The notes: generated by a model from the letters alone, not told the origin. DNA of 50,783 nt from Betaproteobacteria bacterium (GCA_947476215.1 CANJQI010000012.1:1-50783), one strand, 5' to 3'; positions 28,944 through 38,081 are shown, counted from the first letter of the stretch. A program made the numbers and translations.

Positions 28944-29725
28944 ACGAAGCGTTGCTGTATGCAGTGGCGGGCAGCGTGGCGACTATCACGTTCAACCGGC
29001 CGCAAGTGATGAACGCGCTCGATATTGAGATGATCGTGGCGTTTCGCGCGGCGTGCGAGCGCGCGCGGGACGACAATTCGGTACGCGCAATCCTGTTGCG
29101 CGGCAATGGGGTGGCGTTTCTGGCCGGTGGGGACGTTGCCGCATTTCATGCTCATTTGCCCGATCTTTCCGGAAAAGCAGAAGAAATCGCGGGAGAGCTG
29201 CATCACGCCATCATGGCGTTGCGTGAAGCACCCAAGCCCGTCGTGGCGAGCGTACACGGCGCGGTGGCCGGCGCGGGCATCAGCATCCTCGCCGCCGCTG
29301 ATTTTGCACTCGCGGCGGACGATACAAAATTCATGCTCGCCTATAGCAAGATCGCGGCGAGTCCAGATGGCGGCAGCACCTGGTTCCTGCCACGGTTGGT
29401 GGGTTACCGCATGGCGCTCGAGCTGACGCTGCTGTCAGAGCCGTTTGACGCTGATACGGCGCTGTCACTGGGCTTGGTCAATCGTGTCGTGCCGGCGTCG
29501 GACCTCGCTTCCGCCTCCGAGAAATTCGTGGAAAAACTCGCCGATGGCCCGACGCTCGCTTACGCTGAAACCAAGGCGCTCATACAGCACTCGTTTGACA
29601 GGCCTCTTGTGGATCAGTTGGCGGCTGAGGCGCGGGCTTTTGGACGTAGCGCTCGTACTGCAGATATGGCGGAAGGTATTGCTGCGTTCGTGGAAAAGCG
29701 AAAACCGGTATTTAAAGGCAGTTGA
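28940..29725 (+). CDS. Enoyl-CoA hydratase/isomerase family protein
   Basis: Crotonase-fold enzyme of 261 residues, hydrating or isomerising enoyl-CoA. Oxyanion-hole segments are LLRGNGVAFLAGGDVAAFH and VVASVHGAVAGAGISILAAAD. At the catalytic position the sequence is SPDGGSTWFLPRLVG: an Asp stands where classical hydratases have the second Glu, and the first Glu is not evident, a pattern shared with PaaG-like isomerases. An isomerase or auxiliary hydratase role is therefore possible. It starts at an ATGA overlap with fadE and precedes the acyl-CoA ligase by 37 bp, so it is firmly in this operon. Confidence 0.88.
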   Translation: MNEALLYAVAGSVATITFNRPQVMNALDIEMIVAFRAACERARDDNSVRAILLRGNGVAFLAGGDVAAFHAHLPDLSGKAEEIAGELHHAIMALREAPKPVVASVHGAVAGAGISILAAADFALAADDTKFMLAYSKIAASPDGGSTWFLPRLVGYRMALELTLLSEPFDADTALSLGLVNRVVPASDLASASEKFVEKLADGPTLAYAETKALIQHSFDRPLVDQLAAEARAFGRSARTADMAEGIAAFVEKRKPVFKGS

Positions 29726-29762
29726 CGACTTGTTTTTGACTGATAGTCAGGGAGGGTTAGTC

Positions 29763-31556
29763 ATGCTGGATAACATCATGGTGGAACAAGCAATAACGTT
29801 GGACGGTCTGTTGCGCGAACGCGTGAAGCGCACACCCGACGCCATCGCATATCGCGATTTCAATCAGGAACACCAGAACTGGCGCGACTATACCTGGGGG
29901 CACATAGATCATCAGGTCGCGCGCTGGCAGTCTGCCCTGGAAAACGACGGTTTGAAGCCGGGGGATCGCGTGGCGGTGATGATGCGCAACTCGCCGGAAT
30001 GGGTGATCTTCGAACAGGCAGCTTTGGGGCTTGGTCTGGTAGTGGTGCCTCTTTACACCCAGGACCGACCGGACAACGTCGCCTATATCATCAATGACGC
30101 GGGCTGCAAGGTGCTGCTGTTCGGCGCCCTCGATCAATGGAACGCATTTTCGGATGTGCGCGGCCAGCTTGCAGGCTTGGTCCGTATACTGGTGTTGGGA
30201 GATTCAACCGGAAATACGGATGAGCCCAGGTTGAAGTACTCCGGGCAATGGCTGCCCAACGATGGCGGCGCGACACGACACGTGCCACGTGACGCGTTGT
30301 CGCTCGCAACCATAGTTTACACTTCCGGCACCACCGGCAAGCCCAAGGGCGTGATGCTTAGCCACCTCAATATATTGAGTAATGCAGCGGCGTGCGCGCA
30401 TGTGGTGCCTCTGACTGCCGATGACATACTGCTGTCCTTTCTGCCGTTATCGCACATGTTCGAGCGTACGTGTGGTTACTATCTGGCCATGCTGTCGGGA
30501 TCGACCACGGTATATGCGCGGTCGGTCCAGCAGTTGGGCGAGGATCTGCAGACGATAAGACCGACCAAACTGATATCGGTGCCTCGTATCTATGAACGCG
30601 TTTTTGCGGCGATCAAGGCGAAGCTTGACGATGGTCCGCCATTGCGCAAAAAAATGTTTGAACTTGCACTCAATGTCGGATGGGCGCGCTTCGAGCAACA
30701 ACAGGGGCGTGGTTCATGGCAACTTTCGTTTCTCTTGTGGCCGGTGCTTAAGGCGCTGGTGGCCGACAAGATCATGGCCAGGCTGGGGGGGCGACTCAAC
30801 GTTGCGATTGTCGGGGGAGCGGCGCTGTCGGCTGAGGTTTCCCGTGTATTCATCGGCCTGGGGTTGCCAGTCGTACAGGGTTACGGTTTGACCGAAACCA
30901 GTCCCGTGGCGTGCGCGAATACCACCAACGACAATTTGCCTGCTAGTGTCGGAAAACCGGTAGCCGGCGTTGAAGTCAAGATTGGCGACAAGGGAGCGCT
31001 GATGATACGCGGCCCCAACATCATGCTGGGTTACTGGAATAATCCGGAGGCCACGGCGGCCATGGTAGGAGCCGATGGCTGGCTCAATTCGGGAGACACC
31101 GCGCGCATAGACGAACAGGGGCATGTATTTATCACGGGCCGACTCAAAGAAATCGTCGTCATGTCCAATGGCGAGAAAATCCCGCCGGTGGATATCGAGG
31201 CCGCGATCATGCGGGACTCGTTGTTCGAGCAAGTGATGTTGATCGGTGAAGGTAAACCGTACTTGAGCGTGATGACGGTTCTTAACCAGGAACAGTGGAA
31301 GAAACTGGCTGCCGTGCAAAACAAGACACCGGAACAGGGGTCGATCAACGCGCCGGAAATCACCAAGATTCTGTTGGCGCGTATCGCGGCAACGATGAGC
31401 GCGTTTCCGGGTTATGCGCAGGTGCGTCGTGTGCATGCCACGCTTGATCCGTGGACGGTGGAAAACGGAATGTTGACGCCGACCTTAAAGTTGAAACGAC
31501 CGAAAGTAATGGAGAAATTCCACGCCGAACTCGATGGTATGTATTCGGGACACTGA
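29763..31556 (+). CDS. Long-chain acyl-CoA synthetase (AMP-forming)
   Basis: Activates fatty acids to acyl-CoA through an acyl-AMP intermediate, 597 residues. Motifs: P-loop IVYTSGTTGKPKGVMLSH near residue 183, LPLSHMFERTCGYY, VVQGYGLTETSPVACANT, GWLNSGDTARIDEQGHVFITGR (A8 hinge region) and MSNGEKIPPVDIE with a substrate-contacting Lys. The size and the long YxxFAAIKAK-type insertion match long-chain FACS (FAA/AAE15-like) rather than short FadD. GGGAGGG eight bases before ATG 29763 sets the start; the open frame extends over the preceding gene but is spurious there. Operon with fadE and the hydratase. Confidence 0.92.
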   Translation: MLDNIMVEQAITLDGLLRERVKRTPDAIAYRDFNQEHQNWRDYTWGHIDHQVARWQSALENDGLKPGDRVAVMMRNSPEWVIFEQAALGLGLVVVPLYTQDRPDNVAYIINDAGCKVLLFGALDQWNAFSDVRGQLAGLVRILVLGDSTGNTDEPRLKYSGQWLPNDGGATRHVPRDALSLATIVYTSGTTGKPKGVMLSHLNILSNAAACAHVVPLTADDILLSFLPLSHMFERTCGYYLAMLSGSTTVYARSVQQLGEDLQTIRPTKLISVPRIYERVFAAIKAKLDDGPPLRKKMFELALNVGWARFEQQQGRGSWQLSFLLWPVLKALVADKIMARLGGRLNVAIVGGAALSAEVSRVFIGLGLPVVQGYGLTETSPVACANTTNDNLPASVGKPVAGVEVKIGDKGALMIRGPNIMLGYWNNPEATAAMVGADGWLNSGDTARIDEQGHVFITGRLKEIVVMSNGEKIPPVDIEAAIMRDSLFEQVMLIGEGKPYLSVMTVLNQEQWKKLAAVQNKTPEQGSINAPEITKILLARIAATMSAFPGYAQVRRVHATLDPWTVENGMLTPTLKLKRPKVMEKFHAELDGMYSGH

Positions 31557-31569
31557 CTGGCAATGCGGA

Positions 31570-31597
31570 GTGCAAAGTGCAAAGTGCAAAGTGCGAG
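31570..31597. repeat. Heptanucleotide tandem repeat GTGCAAA
   Basis: Three perfect GTGCAAA units (31570-31590) followed by a degenerate fourth (GTGCGAG), in the gap between the acyl-CoA ligase and thioesterase genes. A second heptamer array of different sequence lies 30 bp downstream. Confidence 0.85.
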
Positions 31598-31625
31598 TAA
31601 TCTCGCTAGGCACAATAGCGTTTTT

Positions 31626-31657
31626 CACTCATCACTCATCACTCATCACTCATCACT
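31626..31657. repeat. Heptanucleotide tandem repeat CACTCAT
   Basis: Four perfect CACTCAT units (31626-31653) plus a partial CACT, ending 12 bp before the thioesterase ATG and so overlapping the likely promoter/leader of that gene. Slippage here could change leader length. It matches the complement of GAGTG-containing units seen at 36154 at most positions. Confidence 0.9.
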
Positions 31658-31669
31658 ATAGGTAGTGTC

Positions 31670-32077
31670 ATGCCTGAAGTAAAACCGACAACCTCATCCT
31701 TGCCCAAGGACCGCGAACCCACGTTACGCGTCGTTGCAATGCCCGCGGACTCGAATCCGAGTGGCGACATCTTCGGAGGGTGGGTGATGTCGCAGGTGGA
31801 CATTGCCGGCAGCATCCCTGCGATACGACTGGCGCAGGGCAGGGTGGTGACTGTTGCGGTCAATTCGTTTGTGTTCAAACAGCCGATACTGGTCGGTGAT
31901 CTGGTGAGTCTATACGCCGAGGTAGTAAAGGTCGGTCGCACTTCAATCACGGTGGGTGTCGAGGTCTATGCCCAGCGCGACCGGCTTATCGACAGCGTTA
32001 AGGTTACCGAGGCTACGCTGACCTACGTCGCGGTTGATAAGGAACGGAATCCGCGTGTTGTATCCTCGCAACATTAG
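31670..32077 (+). CDS. Hotdog-fold acyl-CoA thioesterase (YciA-like)
   Basis: A 135-residue single hotdog domain hydrolysing acyl-CoA to free acid and CoA. The signature NPSGDIFGGWVMSQVDIAGS (about residues 31-50) holds the catalytic Asp of the YciA/ACOT group; VTVAVNSFVFKQPILVGDLVSLYAEV follows and fits the second conserved block. Placed among beta-oxidation genes it could relieve CoA sequestration when acyl-CoA builds up. The start ATG is preceded by only a weak AGGTAG, just after the CACTCAT array. Confidence 0.9.
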   Translation: MPEVKPTTSSLPKDREPTLRVVAMPADSNPSGDIFGGWVMSQVDIAGSIPAIRLAQGRVVTVAVNSFVFKQPILVGDLVSLYAEVVKVGRTSITVGVEVYAQRDRLIDSVKVTEATLTYVAVDKERNPRVVSSQH

Positions 32078-32180
32078 CGATGGAATTGTATTGTAAAAGA
32101 ACTGGTATGAGTCCTATTATTACAAGAGGAGAGTGGCCGGAAGGCGTTTTGTATCGGTGTTTACTATGGAGATAACCGCC

Positions 32181-33545
32181 ATGAGAAAACTCAGTAAAAT
32201 CATGCATTTATATGCCGCTCTCGGATGTGCTGGCGTTCCGTCCTGCGTTTTGGCCTCTGGTTTCGCATTGATAGAGCAAAATGCGAGCGGCCTGGGAAAC
32301 GCGTACGCCGGACAGGCTGCCGTCGCCGAGGATGCCAGTACGGTGTTCTTCAACCCGGCAGGCATGACCAAGCTGTCAGGACGCCAAATCCTCGTTGCCG
32401 GCCATATTATTGTGCCCTCGGCCAAATTTAATGATACCGGATCCTCTGCTGCAGGGGGTGGTTTTGCACTCGGCGCCAATGGCGTCGATGGCGGCAGTGC
32501 CGCGCTCGTGCCCAGTCTGTATGCCACGTGGGCGATCGATTCGAAATGGAGCGTCGGCGTCGGCATCACGGTGCCATTCGGATTAAAAACCGATTACGAC
32601 GCCGATTGGATCGGGCGTTTTCACGCACTGAAATCAGAAATCAAGACACTCAACGTAAATCCCAGCATTGCCTTCAAGATCAACGACGCTCTTTCCATTG
32701 GTGCCGGGATTAACTTCCAGCATATCGAAGCCGAGATAACAAAGGCGGTAAATTACACCGCAGTAGGCGCTGCTTTAGGTGTTCCCTTAGGCACGGCTGG
32801 CAGTAACAAGATTGATGGCAAGGACAATGCCTGGGGCTTCAATCTGGGTGTGCTGATCAACCCCGCTCCTAACACGAACATTGGTCTGACTTATCGCTCG
32901 GCGATGGCTTACAAACTGTCCGGGGCGGCGAATTACTTCGGGCGCCCAACCGCGCTCAATACCGCAATATCGGGCGGATTTGGTACCGCCGTCGCCGCAG
33001 CGGCATTTGACCAGGTTGGTGATGGCCCGATCACCGCCGACCTCAAGCTCCCTGCGTCATTCTCGGCAGCGCTGAAGCACCAGATCAATCCGACATGGGA
33101 TGTGCTTGCCGACGCTACGTGGACACAATGGAGTAGCCTGAAAACGCTCGATATTGTTCGCAGTAATGGTGCCTTGATTGAGAGCACCCCTTTCGAATGG
33201 CGCAATACCTGGCGGGTGGGTTTTGGATTTAACTACCGGCCCAACGACGCCTGGACGGTGCGCACCGGGGTTGCTTATGACCAGACGCCGACCTCTAATA
33301 CATACCGCATACCGCGCCTTCCTGACGAGAGCCGGACGTGGCTTGCGATTGGCGGGCAGTACAAGGTGTCGAAGGTCGGAGCGATTGATTTTGGCTATGC
33401 GCATTTGTTCGTGAACGACCCGGCGGTCGCGTTGACCGGCCTTCCCACAATCTCGGCCGCCGCCGCGGCGGGACGTGGAAATCTGGTCGGTAACTACCGC
33501 AATTCGCTTGACATTGTCAGTATTCAGTACAGGCATACCTTCTAG
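32181..33545 (+). CDS. fadL: FadL-family outer-membrane fatty-acid transporter
   Basis: Outer-membrane beta-barrel channel for long-chain fatty acids or other hydrophobics, 454 residues. After a signal peptide (ends CVLA), the mature N-terminus SGFALIEQNASGLGNAYAG with the later STVFFNPAGMTKL is the FadL/Toluene_X hallmark forming the hatch; the chain ends in an aromatic strand (YRNSLDIVSIQYRHTF) with terminal Phe, as outer-membrane barrels do. GGAG nine bases before ATG 32181 sets the start; earlier in-frame ATGs lack a ribosome site. Its place between activation and oxidation genes supports fatty acid as substrate. Confidence 0.93.
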   Translation: MRKLSKIMHLYAALGCAGVPSCVLASGFALIEQNASGLGNAYAGQAAVAEDASTVFFNPAGMTKLSGRQILVAGHIIVPSAKFNDTGSSAAGGGFALGANGVDGGSAALVPSLYATWAIDSKWSVGVGITVPFGLKTDYDADWIGRFHALKSEIKTLNVNPSIAFKINDALSIGAGINFQHIEAEITKAVNYTAVGAALGVPLGTAGSNKIDGKDNAWGFNLGVLINPAPNTNIGLTYRSAMAYKLSGAANYFGRPTALNTAISGGFGTAVAAAAFDQVGDGPITADLKLPASFSAALKHQINPTWDVLADATWTQWSSLKTLDIVRSNGALIESTPFEWRNTWRVGFGFNYRPNDAWTVRTGVAYDQTPTSNTYRIPRLPDESRTWLAIGGQYKVSKVGAIDFGYAHLFVNDPAVALTGLPTISAAAAAGRGNLVGNYRNSLDIVSIQYRHTF

Positions 33546-33641
33546 CTTACCGCAGAATTCACGCGGAAAATAAATCGACAGCGTTGCCAGATCGTTCGAA
33601 GCTAAAGCGGGTCTGGGATTTTTTTTGGAAGGACGACTGTT

Positions 33642-36149
33642 ATGTCTGAGATCTCGCGTTTTGTTGTGCGCAAAGCCGGCGTGCTTGGTGCTGGTGTCAT
33701 GGGTGCGCAAATCGCCGCGCACCTGGCCAATGCCAATGTTGAGGTGCTGCTCTTCGAATTGCCCGCCAAGGAGGGCAATCCGAACGGCAATGTGCTCAAG
33801 GCCATCGACAACCTCAGGAAGTTCGAGCCTAGTCCGCTTGCAACACGTTCAAAAGCCGATCATATTTGCCCGGCGAATTACGATCACGATCTGGCCCAGT
33901 TAAAGGATTGCGATCTGGTCATCGAGGCGATTTCCGAACGCATGGACTGGAAAGCCGATCTTTACAAAAAGGTCGCGCCGTTTCTGGGCGAAAACGTTAT
34001 TTTCGCCAGCAATACCTCCGGCCTGAGCATCAACAAACTGTCGGAATCATTCCCCGCGCAGTTGCGGAAAAGATTTTGCGGCGTGCATTTTTTTAATCCG
34101 CCGCGATACATGCATCTGGTCGAGTTGATTGCGTGCAATGAAACCGATCCGGCGATTCTCGACGATCTAGAGAAATTCCTGGTAACGACGCTGGGCAAGG
34201 GCGTGATACGCGCCAAGGATACGCCGAACTTCATCGCCAACCGCGTGGGCGTGTTCTCCATGCTGGCGACGGTTCATCACGCGCAACAGTTCGGTCTGGG
34301 TTTCGATGTGGTCGACGCATTGACCGGAGCGCTCATAGGCCGGCCCAAAAGTGCGACATTCCGAACCGCGGATGTTGTGGGGCTGGATACTTTTGCACAT
34401 GTAGTCAAAACCATGACCGATACCCTGCCGGACGATCCGTGGCACCCGTACTACGGAATTCCGGCGTGGCTGAAGACCTTGATCGATCAAGGTGCCTTGG
34501 GGCAGAAAACAAAGCGCGGCATCTACCAGAAAGTGGGCAGGGATATACAGGTACTGGACGCGTCTACCGGCGCCTACCGTCCGTCCACAGGCGCGGCGGA
34601 CGATGCCGTGGTTGAGATACTGAAAAACAAGAACACGGCCGAAAGGTTCGCGCAGTTACATGCGTCGAATCATCCGCAGGCGCGGTTCCTGTGGGCCATC
34701 TTCAGGGACACGTTTCACTACTGCTCGACGCATCTGGCCTCGATTGCCGCCAGTGCGCGTGACGTTGATATGGCGATACGCTGGGGCTTTGGTTGGGATC
34801 AGGGCCCATTCGAGATCTGGCAGGCTGCCGGGTGGGGCCAGGTCGCGCAGTGGACGAGCGATGAGATCAACGCCGGCAAGACCATGAGCGCGGTGGCATT
34901 GCCGCCATGGGTTAGCGCGGCGGGGCGCAGCGGTGTGCACGGACCACTGGGTTCCTACTCGCCGGTTACGAATACAGATATTGCGCGCTCGACGCTGGCC
35001 GTTTACAAGCGCCAGCTGTTTCCCGACCGCTTGCTTGGCGAGCCTGTGCAGTACGGGCACACCATATTCGAGACGGACGCCGTGCGTTGCTGGCACACCG
35101 GTGACGACATCGCGATCGTCAGTTTCAAGAGCAAGATGCACGCAATCGGCGGTGACGTGCTCGACGGGGTGTTGCAGGCCATAGATGAAGCGGAGCGCAA
35201 CTACGCGGCGCTGGTGATCTGGCAAACCGAGCCGCCATTTTCCATAGGCGCCAACCTGAAGCAAACCCCGGTGGGCGGTGGCGAGCGTCCGAAGAAATCG
35301 GCGACGGGAAAATGGTTCAGCCAGATTCGGCGCTCAGCGGAGGCGAGCATACTGAAAACCGCGCGCGGTGTCGATGGCATCTTGGGCACCCAGTGCGCAG
35401 GCGCACTGATGGAGGGTAAGCTTGCTCCGATTGAGCGCATGGTCGAGCAGTTTCAGCACACCACGCAGCAACTGCGCTATTCGATTACACCCACGGTGGC
35501 CGCCGTCGACGGTTTTGCATTTGGCGGCGGATGTGAATTCATCATGCACTGCGACCGGGCGGTCGCGACGCTTGAGAGCTACATGGGGTTGGTCGAAGTT
35601 GGCGTGGGGCTGTTGCCGGCAGGGGGAGGTTGCAAGGAATTCGTATTGCGTGCGGTTCAGGAAGCGAAGGGCGGTAACGCATTTCCGTTTCTGCGCCGCT
35701 ACTTCGAGGCGATTGCAACGGCGCAGGTTGCGCGCAGCGCCGAACATGCTCGTGAACTCGGTTATCTGCGATCCTCCGATCGCGTCGTGATGCATCGTTT
35801 CGAATTGTTGTCGGTTGCCAAAGCCGAAGCCCGGGCATTGGCTGAAGCCGGTTACCGGCCACCGCTTAGAGCGCGCAATATACCGGTTCTGGGCCGTTCG
35901 GCGATCGCCACCATTACCGCCTATATGGTCAATATGCTGGAAGGCGGCTACATTTCGGAGCATGACTACCTGATCGGTCGTAAAATCGCCGATGTGATGT
36001 GCGGCGGCGATGTCGAATGTGGCAGTCTGGTCGATGAACAATGGTTGCTTGATTTGGAGCGCAGGCACTTCATGGAATTGCTGGCGACACAGAAAACCCA
36101 GGACCGCATCGAGCAGATGCTGCAGACAGGGAAGCCGCTTAGAAATTAG
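33642..36149 (+). CDS. 3-hydroxyacyl-CoA dehydrogenase/enoyl-CoA hydratase fusion
   Basis: Bifunctional beta-oxidation enzyme, 835 residues. The N-terminal HAD part has the NAD loop AGVLGAGVMGAQIAAHLA, the catalytic His in FCGVHFFNPPRYMHLVEL and Asn in FIANRVG, with the HAD C-terminal domain to about residue 420. The C-terminal part is crotonase-like: TVAAVDGFAFGGGCEFIMHCD forms the oxyanion hole and GLVEVGVGLLPAGGG keeps one catalytic Glu. This HAD-then-ECH order is the reverse of E. coli FadB/FadJ. GGAAGGAC before ATG 33642 gives the start. It probably works with the thiolase encoded 104 bp downstream as a trifunctional-type pair. Confidence 0.93.
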   Translation: MSEISRFVVRKAGVLGAGVMGAQIAAHLANANVEVLLFELPAKEGNPNGNVLKAIDNLRKFEPSPLATRSKADHICPANYDHDLAQLKDCDLVIEAISERMDWKADLYKKVAPFLGENVIFASNTSGLSINKLSESFPAQLRKRFCGVHFFNPPRYMHLVELIACNETDPAILDDLEKFLVTTLGKGVIRAKDTPNFIANRVGVFSMLATVHHAQQFGLGFDVVDALTGALIGRPKSATFRTADVVGLDTFAHVVKTMTDTLPDDPWHPYYGIPAWLKTLIDQGALGQKTKRGIYQKVGRDIQVLDASTGAYRPSTGAADDAVVEILKNKNTAERFAQLHASNHPQARFLWAIFRDTFHYCSTHLASIAASARDVDMAIRWGFGWDQGPFEIWQAAGWGQVAQWTSDEINAGKTMSAVALPPWVSAAGRSGVHGPLGSYSPVTNTDIARSTLAVYKRQLFPDRLLGEPVQYGHTIFETDAVRCWHTGDDIAIVSFKSKMHAIGGDVLDGVLQAIDEAERNYAALVIWQTEPPFSIGANLKQTPVGGGERPKKSATGKWFSQIRRSAEASILKTARGVDGILGTQCAGALMEGKLAPIERMVEQFQHTTQQLRYSITPTVAAVDGFAFGGGCEFIMHCDRAVATLESYMGLVEVGVGLLPAGGGCKEFVLRAVQEAKGGNAFPFLRRYFEAIATAQVARSAEHARELGYLRSSDRVVMHRFELLSVAKAEARALAEAGYRPPLRARNIPVLGRSAIATITAYMVNMLEGGYISEHDYLIGRKIADVMCGGDVECGSLVDEQWLLDLERRHFMELLATQKTQDRIEQMLQTGKPLRN

Positions 36150-36153
36150 GAGC

Positions 36154-36174
36154 GAGGAGTGAGGAGTGAGGAGT
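36154..36174. repeat. Heptanucleotide tandem repeat GAGGAGT
   Basis: Three perfect GAGGAGT units just after the HAD-ECH fusion gene stop, in the 104-bp gap before the thiolase gene. CTCGA-rich imperfect repeats (about 36201-36234) of opposite base composition follow and could pair weakly with it in RNA. Confidence 0.85.
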
Positions 36175-36253
36175 AAGATGATACGCGCGTAGCGTCCAGT
36201 CTCGCCCTCGATCCTCGACTCCAGTCCTCGACCCTGCTTTTCGGAGAAATGCC

Positions 36254-37453
36254 ATGAACAAGCAAGTTCAGGACGCTTACATAGTCGCCGCCACCCGTAC
36301 CCCGGTAGGGAAGGCGCCGCGCGGCATGTTCCGGAATACGCGACCGGACGACATGTTGGCACATGTATTGAAGGCGGGACTCGCGCAGTGTCCGGGCATG
36401 GATTACAAGTCGATAGACGACGTTATAGTGGGCTGTGCCATGCCCGAGGGCGAGCAGGGCATGAATGTCGCGCGCATCGGTCTGCTCATTGCGGGTTTAC
36501 CCAACACCGTTTCGGGGATGACGATCAACCGCTTTTGTTCCTCCGGCGTGCAGGCGGTGGCGCTCGCCGCGGACCGTATCCGTCTCGGCGAATCGGATGT
36601 CATGATCGCGGCCGGCACCGAAAGCATGAGCATGGTGCCGCTGGGCGGTAACAACCCTTCGTTCAGTCCCGCGATGTTTGAAAACAATGAGAATGTCGCG
36701 ATCGGCTACGGCATGGGTATCACCGCGGAAAAGGTCGCCACGCAGTGGAGCGTGACGCGGGAACAACAGGACATGTTTGCCGCCGAGAGTCATCGTCGCG
36801 CGCTGCATGCCGCCGATAGCGGCGAGTTCAAGGACGAGATTACGCCCTACAATATTGTCGACCATGCTCCGGATCTGGCCGCGCGCGATATCGCCATCAA
36901 GAGTCGCTCGGTGGCGTCAGACGAAGGGCCGCGTCGCGATACCTCTCCCGAAGGCCTGGCGAAACTGCGTTCGGTATTCGCGGTCAAGGGCAGCGTCACC
37001 GCGGGTAACAGCTCGCAAATGTCTGACGGTGCCGCGGCCGTGGTGTTGATGAGCGAGTCGGCAATGAAGCGTTACGGACTATCGCCACTGGGGCGTTTCG
37101 TCGGGTATGCGGTGGCAGGGGTGCCGCCGGAGATCATGGGCATTGGTCCCGTCAAGGCGATACCCAAGGTCCTGCAGCAGATTGGACTCAGACTCGACGA
37201 TATGGATTGGATAGAATTGAATGAAGCCTTCGCTGCGCAGTCACTGGCGGTCATCAAGGATCTTGGTCTGGATCCAGCAAAGGTCAATCCGCTGGGTGGC
37301 GCGATTGCGCTCGGTCACCCGCTGGGCGCCACCGGGGCGGTACGCACGGCCACACTGATGCATGGATTGCGGCGGCGCAAGAAAAAATACGGTATGGTTA
37401 CCATGTGCATAGGCACCGGCATGGGCGCGGCAGGGGTTTTCGAGTCACTATGA
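36254..37453 (+). CDS. fadA: 3-ketoacyl-CoA thiolase
   Basis: Last step of beta-oxidation, cleaving 3-ketoacyl-CoA with CoA; 399 residues. Nucleophile Cys in INRFCSSGVQAVALA near residue 93, NEAFAAQ near 322, His in ALGHPLGATGAVRTATL near 355, and Cys in TMCIGTGMGAAGVFE near 385. GGAG eight bases before ATG 36254 supports the start. It follows the HAD-ECH gene on the same strand, and the pair likely forms the FadBA complex. It differs clearly from the isolated thiolase at 7704, for example in the Cys-elbow wording (NRFCSS against NRWCGS). Confidence 0.94.
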   Translation: MNKQVQDAYIVAATRTPVGKAPRGMFRNTRPDDMLAHVLKAGLAQCPGMDYKSIDDVIVGCAMPEGEQGMNVARIGLLIAGLPNTVSGMTINRFCSSGVQAVALAADRIRLGESDVMIAAGTESMSMVPLGGNNPSFSPAMFENNENVAIGYGMGITAEKVATQWSVTREQQDMFAAESHRRALHAADSGEFKDEITPYNIVDHAPDLAARDIAIKSRSVASDEGPRRDTSPEGLAKLRSVFAVKGSVTAGNSSQMSDGAAAVVLMSESAMKRYGLSPLGRFVGYAVAGVPPEIMGIGPVKAIPKVLQQIGLRLDDMDWIELNEAFAAQSLAVIKDLGLDPAKVNPLGGAIALGHPLGATGAVRTATLMHGLRRRKKKYGMVTMCIGTGMGAAGVFESL

Positions 37454-37478
37454 TTTATTCGGAATGCGGGTACACACA

Positions 37479-38081
37479 ATGAGCAGAGTTTTTTACTTCG
37501 GTTTGCTGTTCGCGGCATTTTGCACGCACGCGACGGTGGTGCGGTCGGCTGAAATCGAGGGCGTCAAGATAGACGACAAGGTCGTCCAGGGCAGCGGCGG
37601 GCCGGAACTGGTGCTCAACGGCGCCGGTGTACGTCACAAGCTTGCATTCTTGAAGGTATACATCGGCAGCTTGTATCTTGCGAAGAAAACCACCGATCGA
37701 GATGCCGTTCTCGCGGACGCGGGTCCCAAGCGCGTATCCATGCATATACTGTCCAATGAGGTATCGGCTTCGGACCTGATTGCGGCGATGAATAACGCGC
37801 TTGCCGCAAACCTGGTGCCGCACGAACTGGCGCTGATCGAAAAGCGCATCCGGGATCTCAACAATATGATGAGCGCGGTCAAGACCATCAGCAAGGGAAC
37901 GGTGGTCAACCTCGACTACATCCCGAATTCCGGCACGCGTATCACCATCAATGGCCAGGAAAAACTCATTATTCCCGGCGAAGATTTCTTCCGCGCGCTG
38001 TTGCACGTGTGGATAGGTAGCCAGCCCGTCGACGGCCGCTTGCGCGATGCGATGCTGGGCAGGCCGTCGCGGCTGTTTTAG
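37479..38081 (+). CDS. Chalcone isomerase-like exported protein
   Basis: A 200-residue protein with a signal peptide (VFYFGLLFAAFCTHATVVRSA) and a chalcone-isomerase-like domain: VLNGAGVRHKLAFLKVYIGSLYLAKKT, then the lipid-pocket part VSMHILSNEVSASDL and the C-terminal FFRALLHVWIGSQPVDGRLRDAMLG. In the wider family, plant FAP proteins bind fatty acids; bacterial periplasmic members are not well characterised. Its position 25 bp after fadA fits a fatty-acid-binding role, which is inference. ATG at 37479 is preferred; ATG 37464 would add five residues. Confidence 0.82.
   Translation: MSRVFYFGLLFAAFCTHATVVRSAEIEGVKIDDKVVQGSGGPELVLNGAGVRHKLAFLKVYIGSLYLAKKTTDRDAVLADAGPKRVSMHILSNEVSASDLIAAMNNALAANLVPHELALIEKRIRDLNNMMSAVKTISKGTVVNLDYIPNSGTRITINGQEKLIIPGEDFFRALLHVWIGSQPVDGRLRDAMLGRPSRLF

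Noticed and set aside
31563-31657. Possible CRISPR array from the repeated units
   Set aside because: Units are 7 bp in direct tandem with no spacers and no cas genes; they are simple repeats.
35334-36362. Reverse open frame of 342 codons under the HAD-ECH gene and thiolase start
   Set aside because: It crosses two real genes and a repeat array; no motif or ribosome site.
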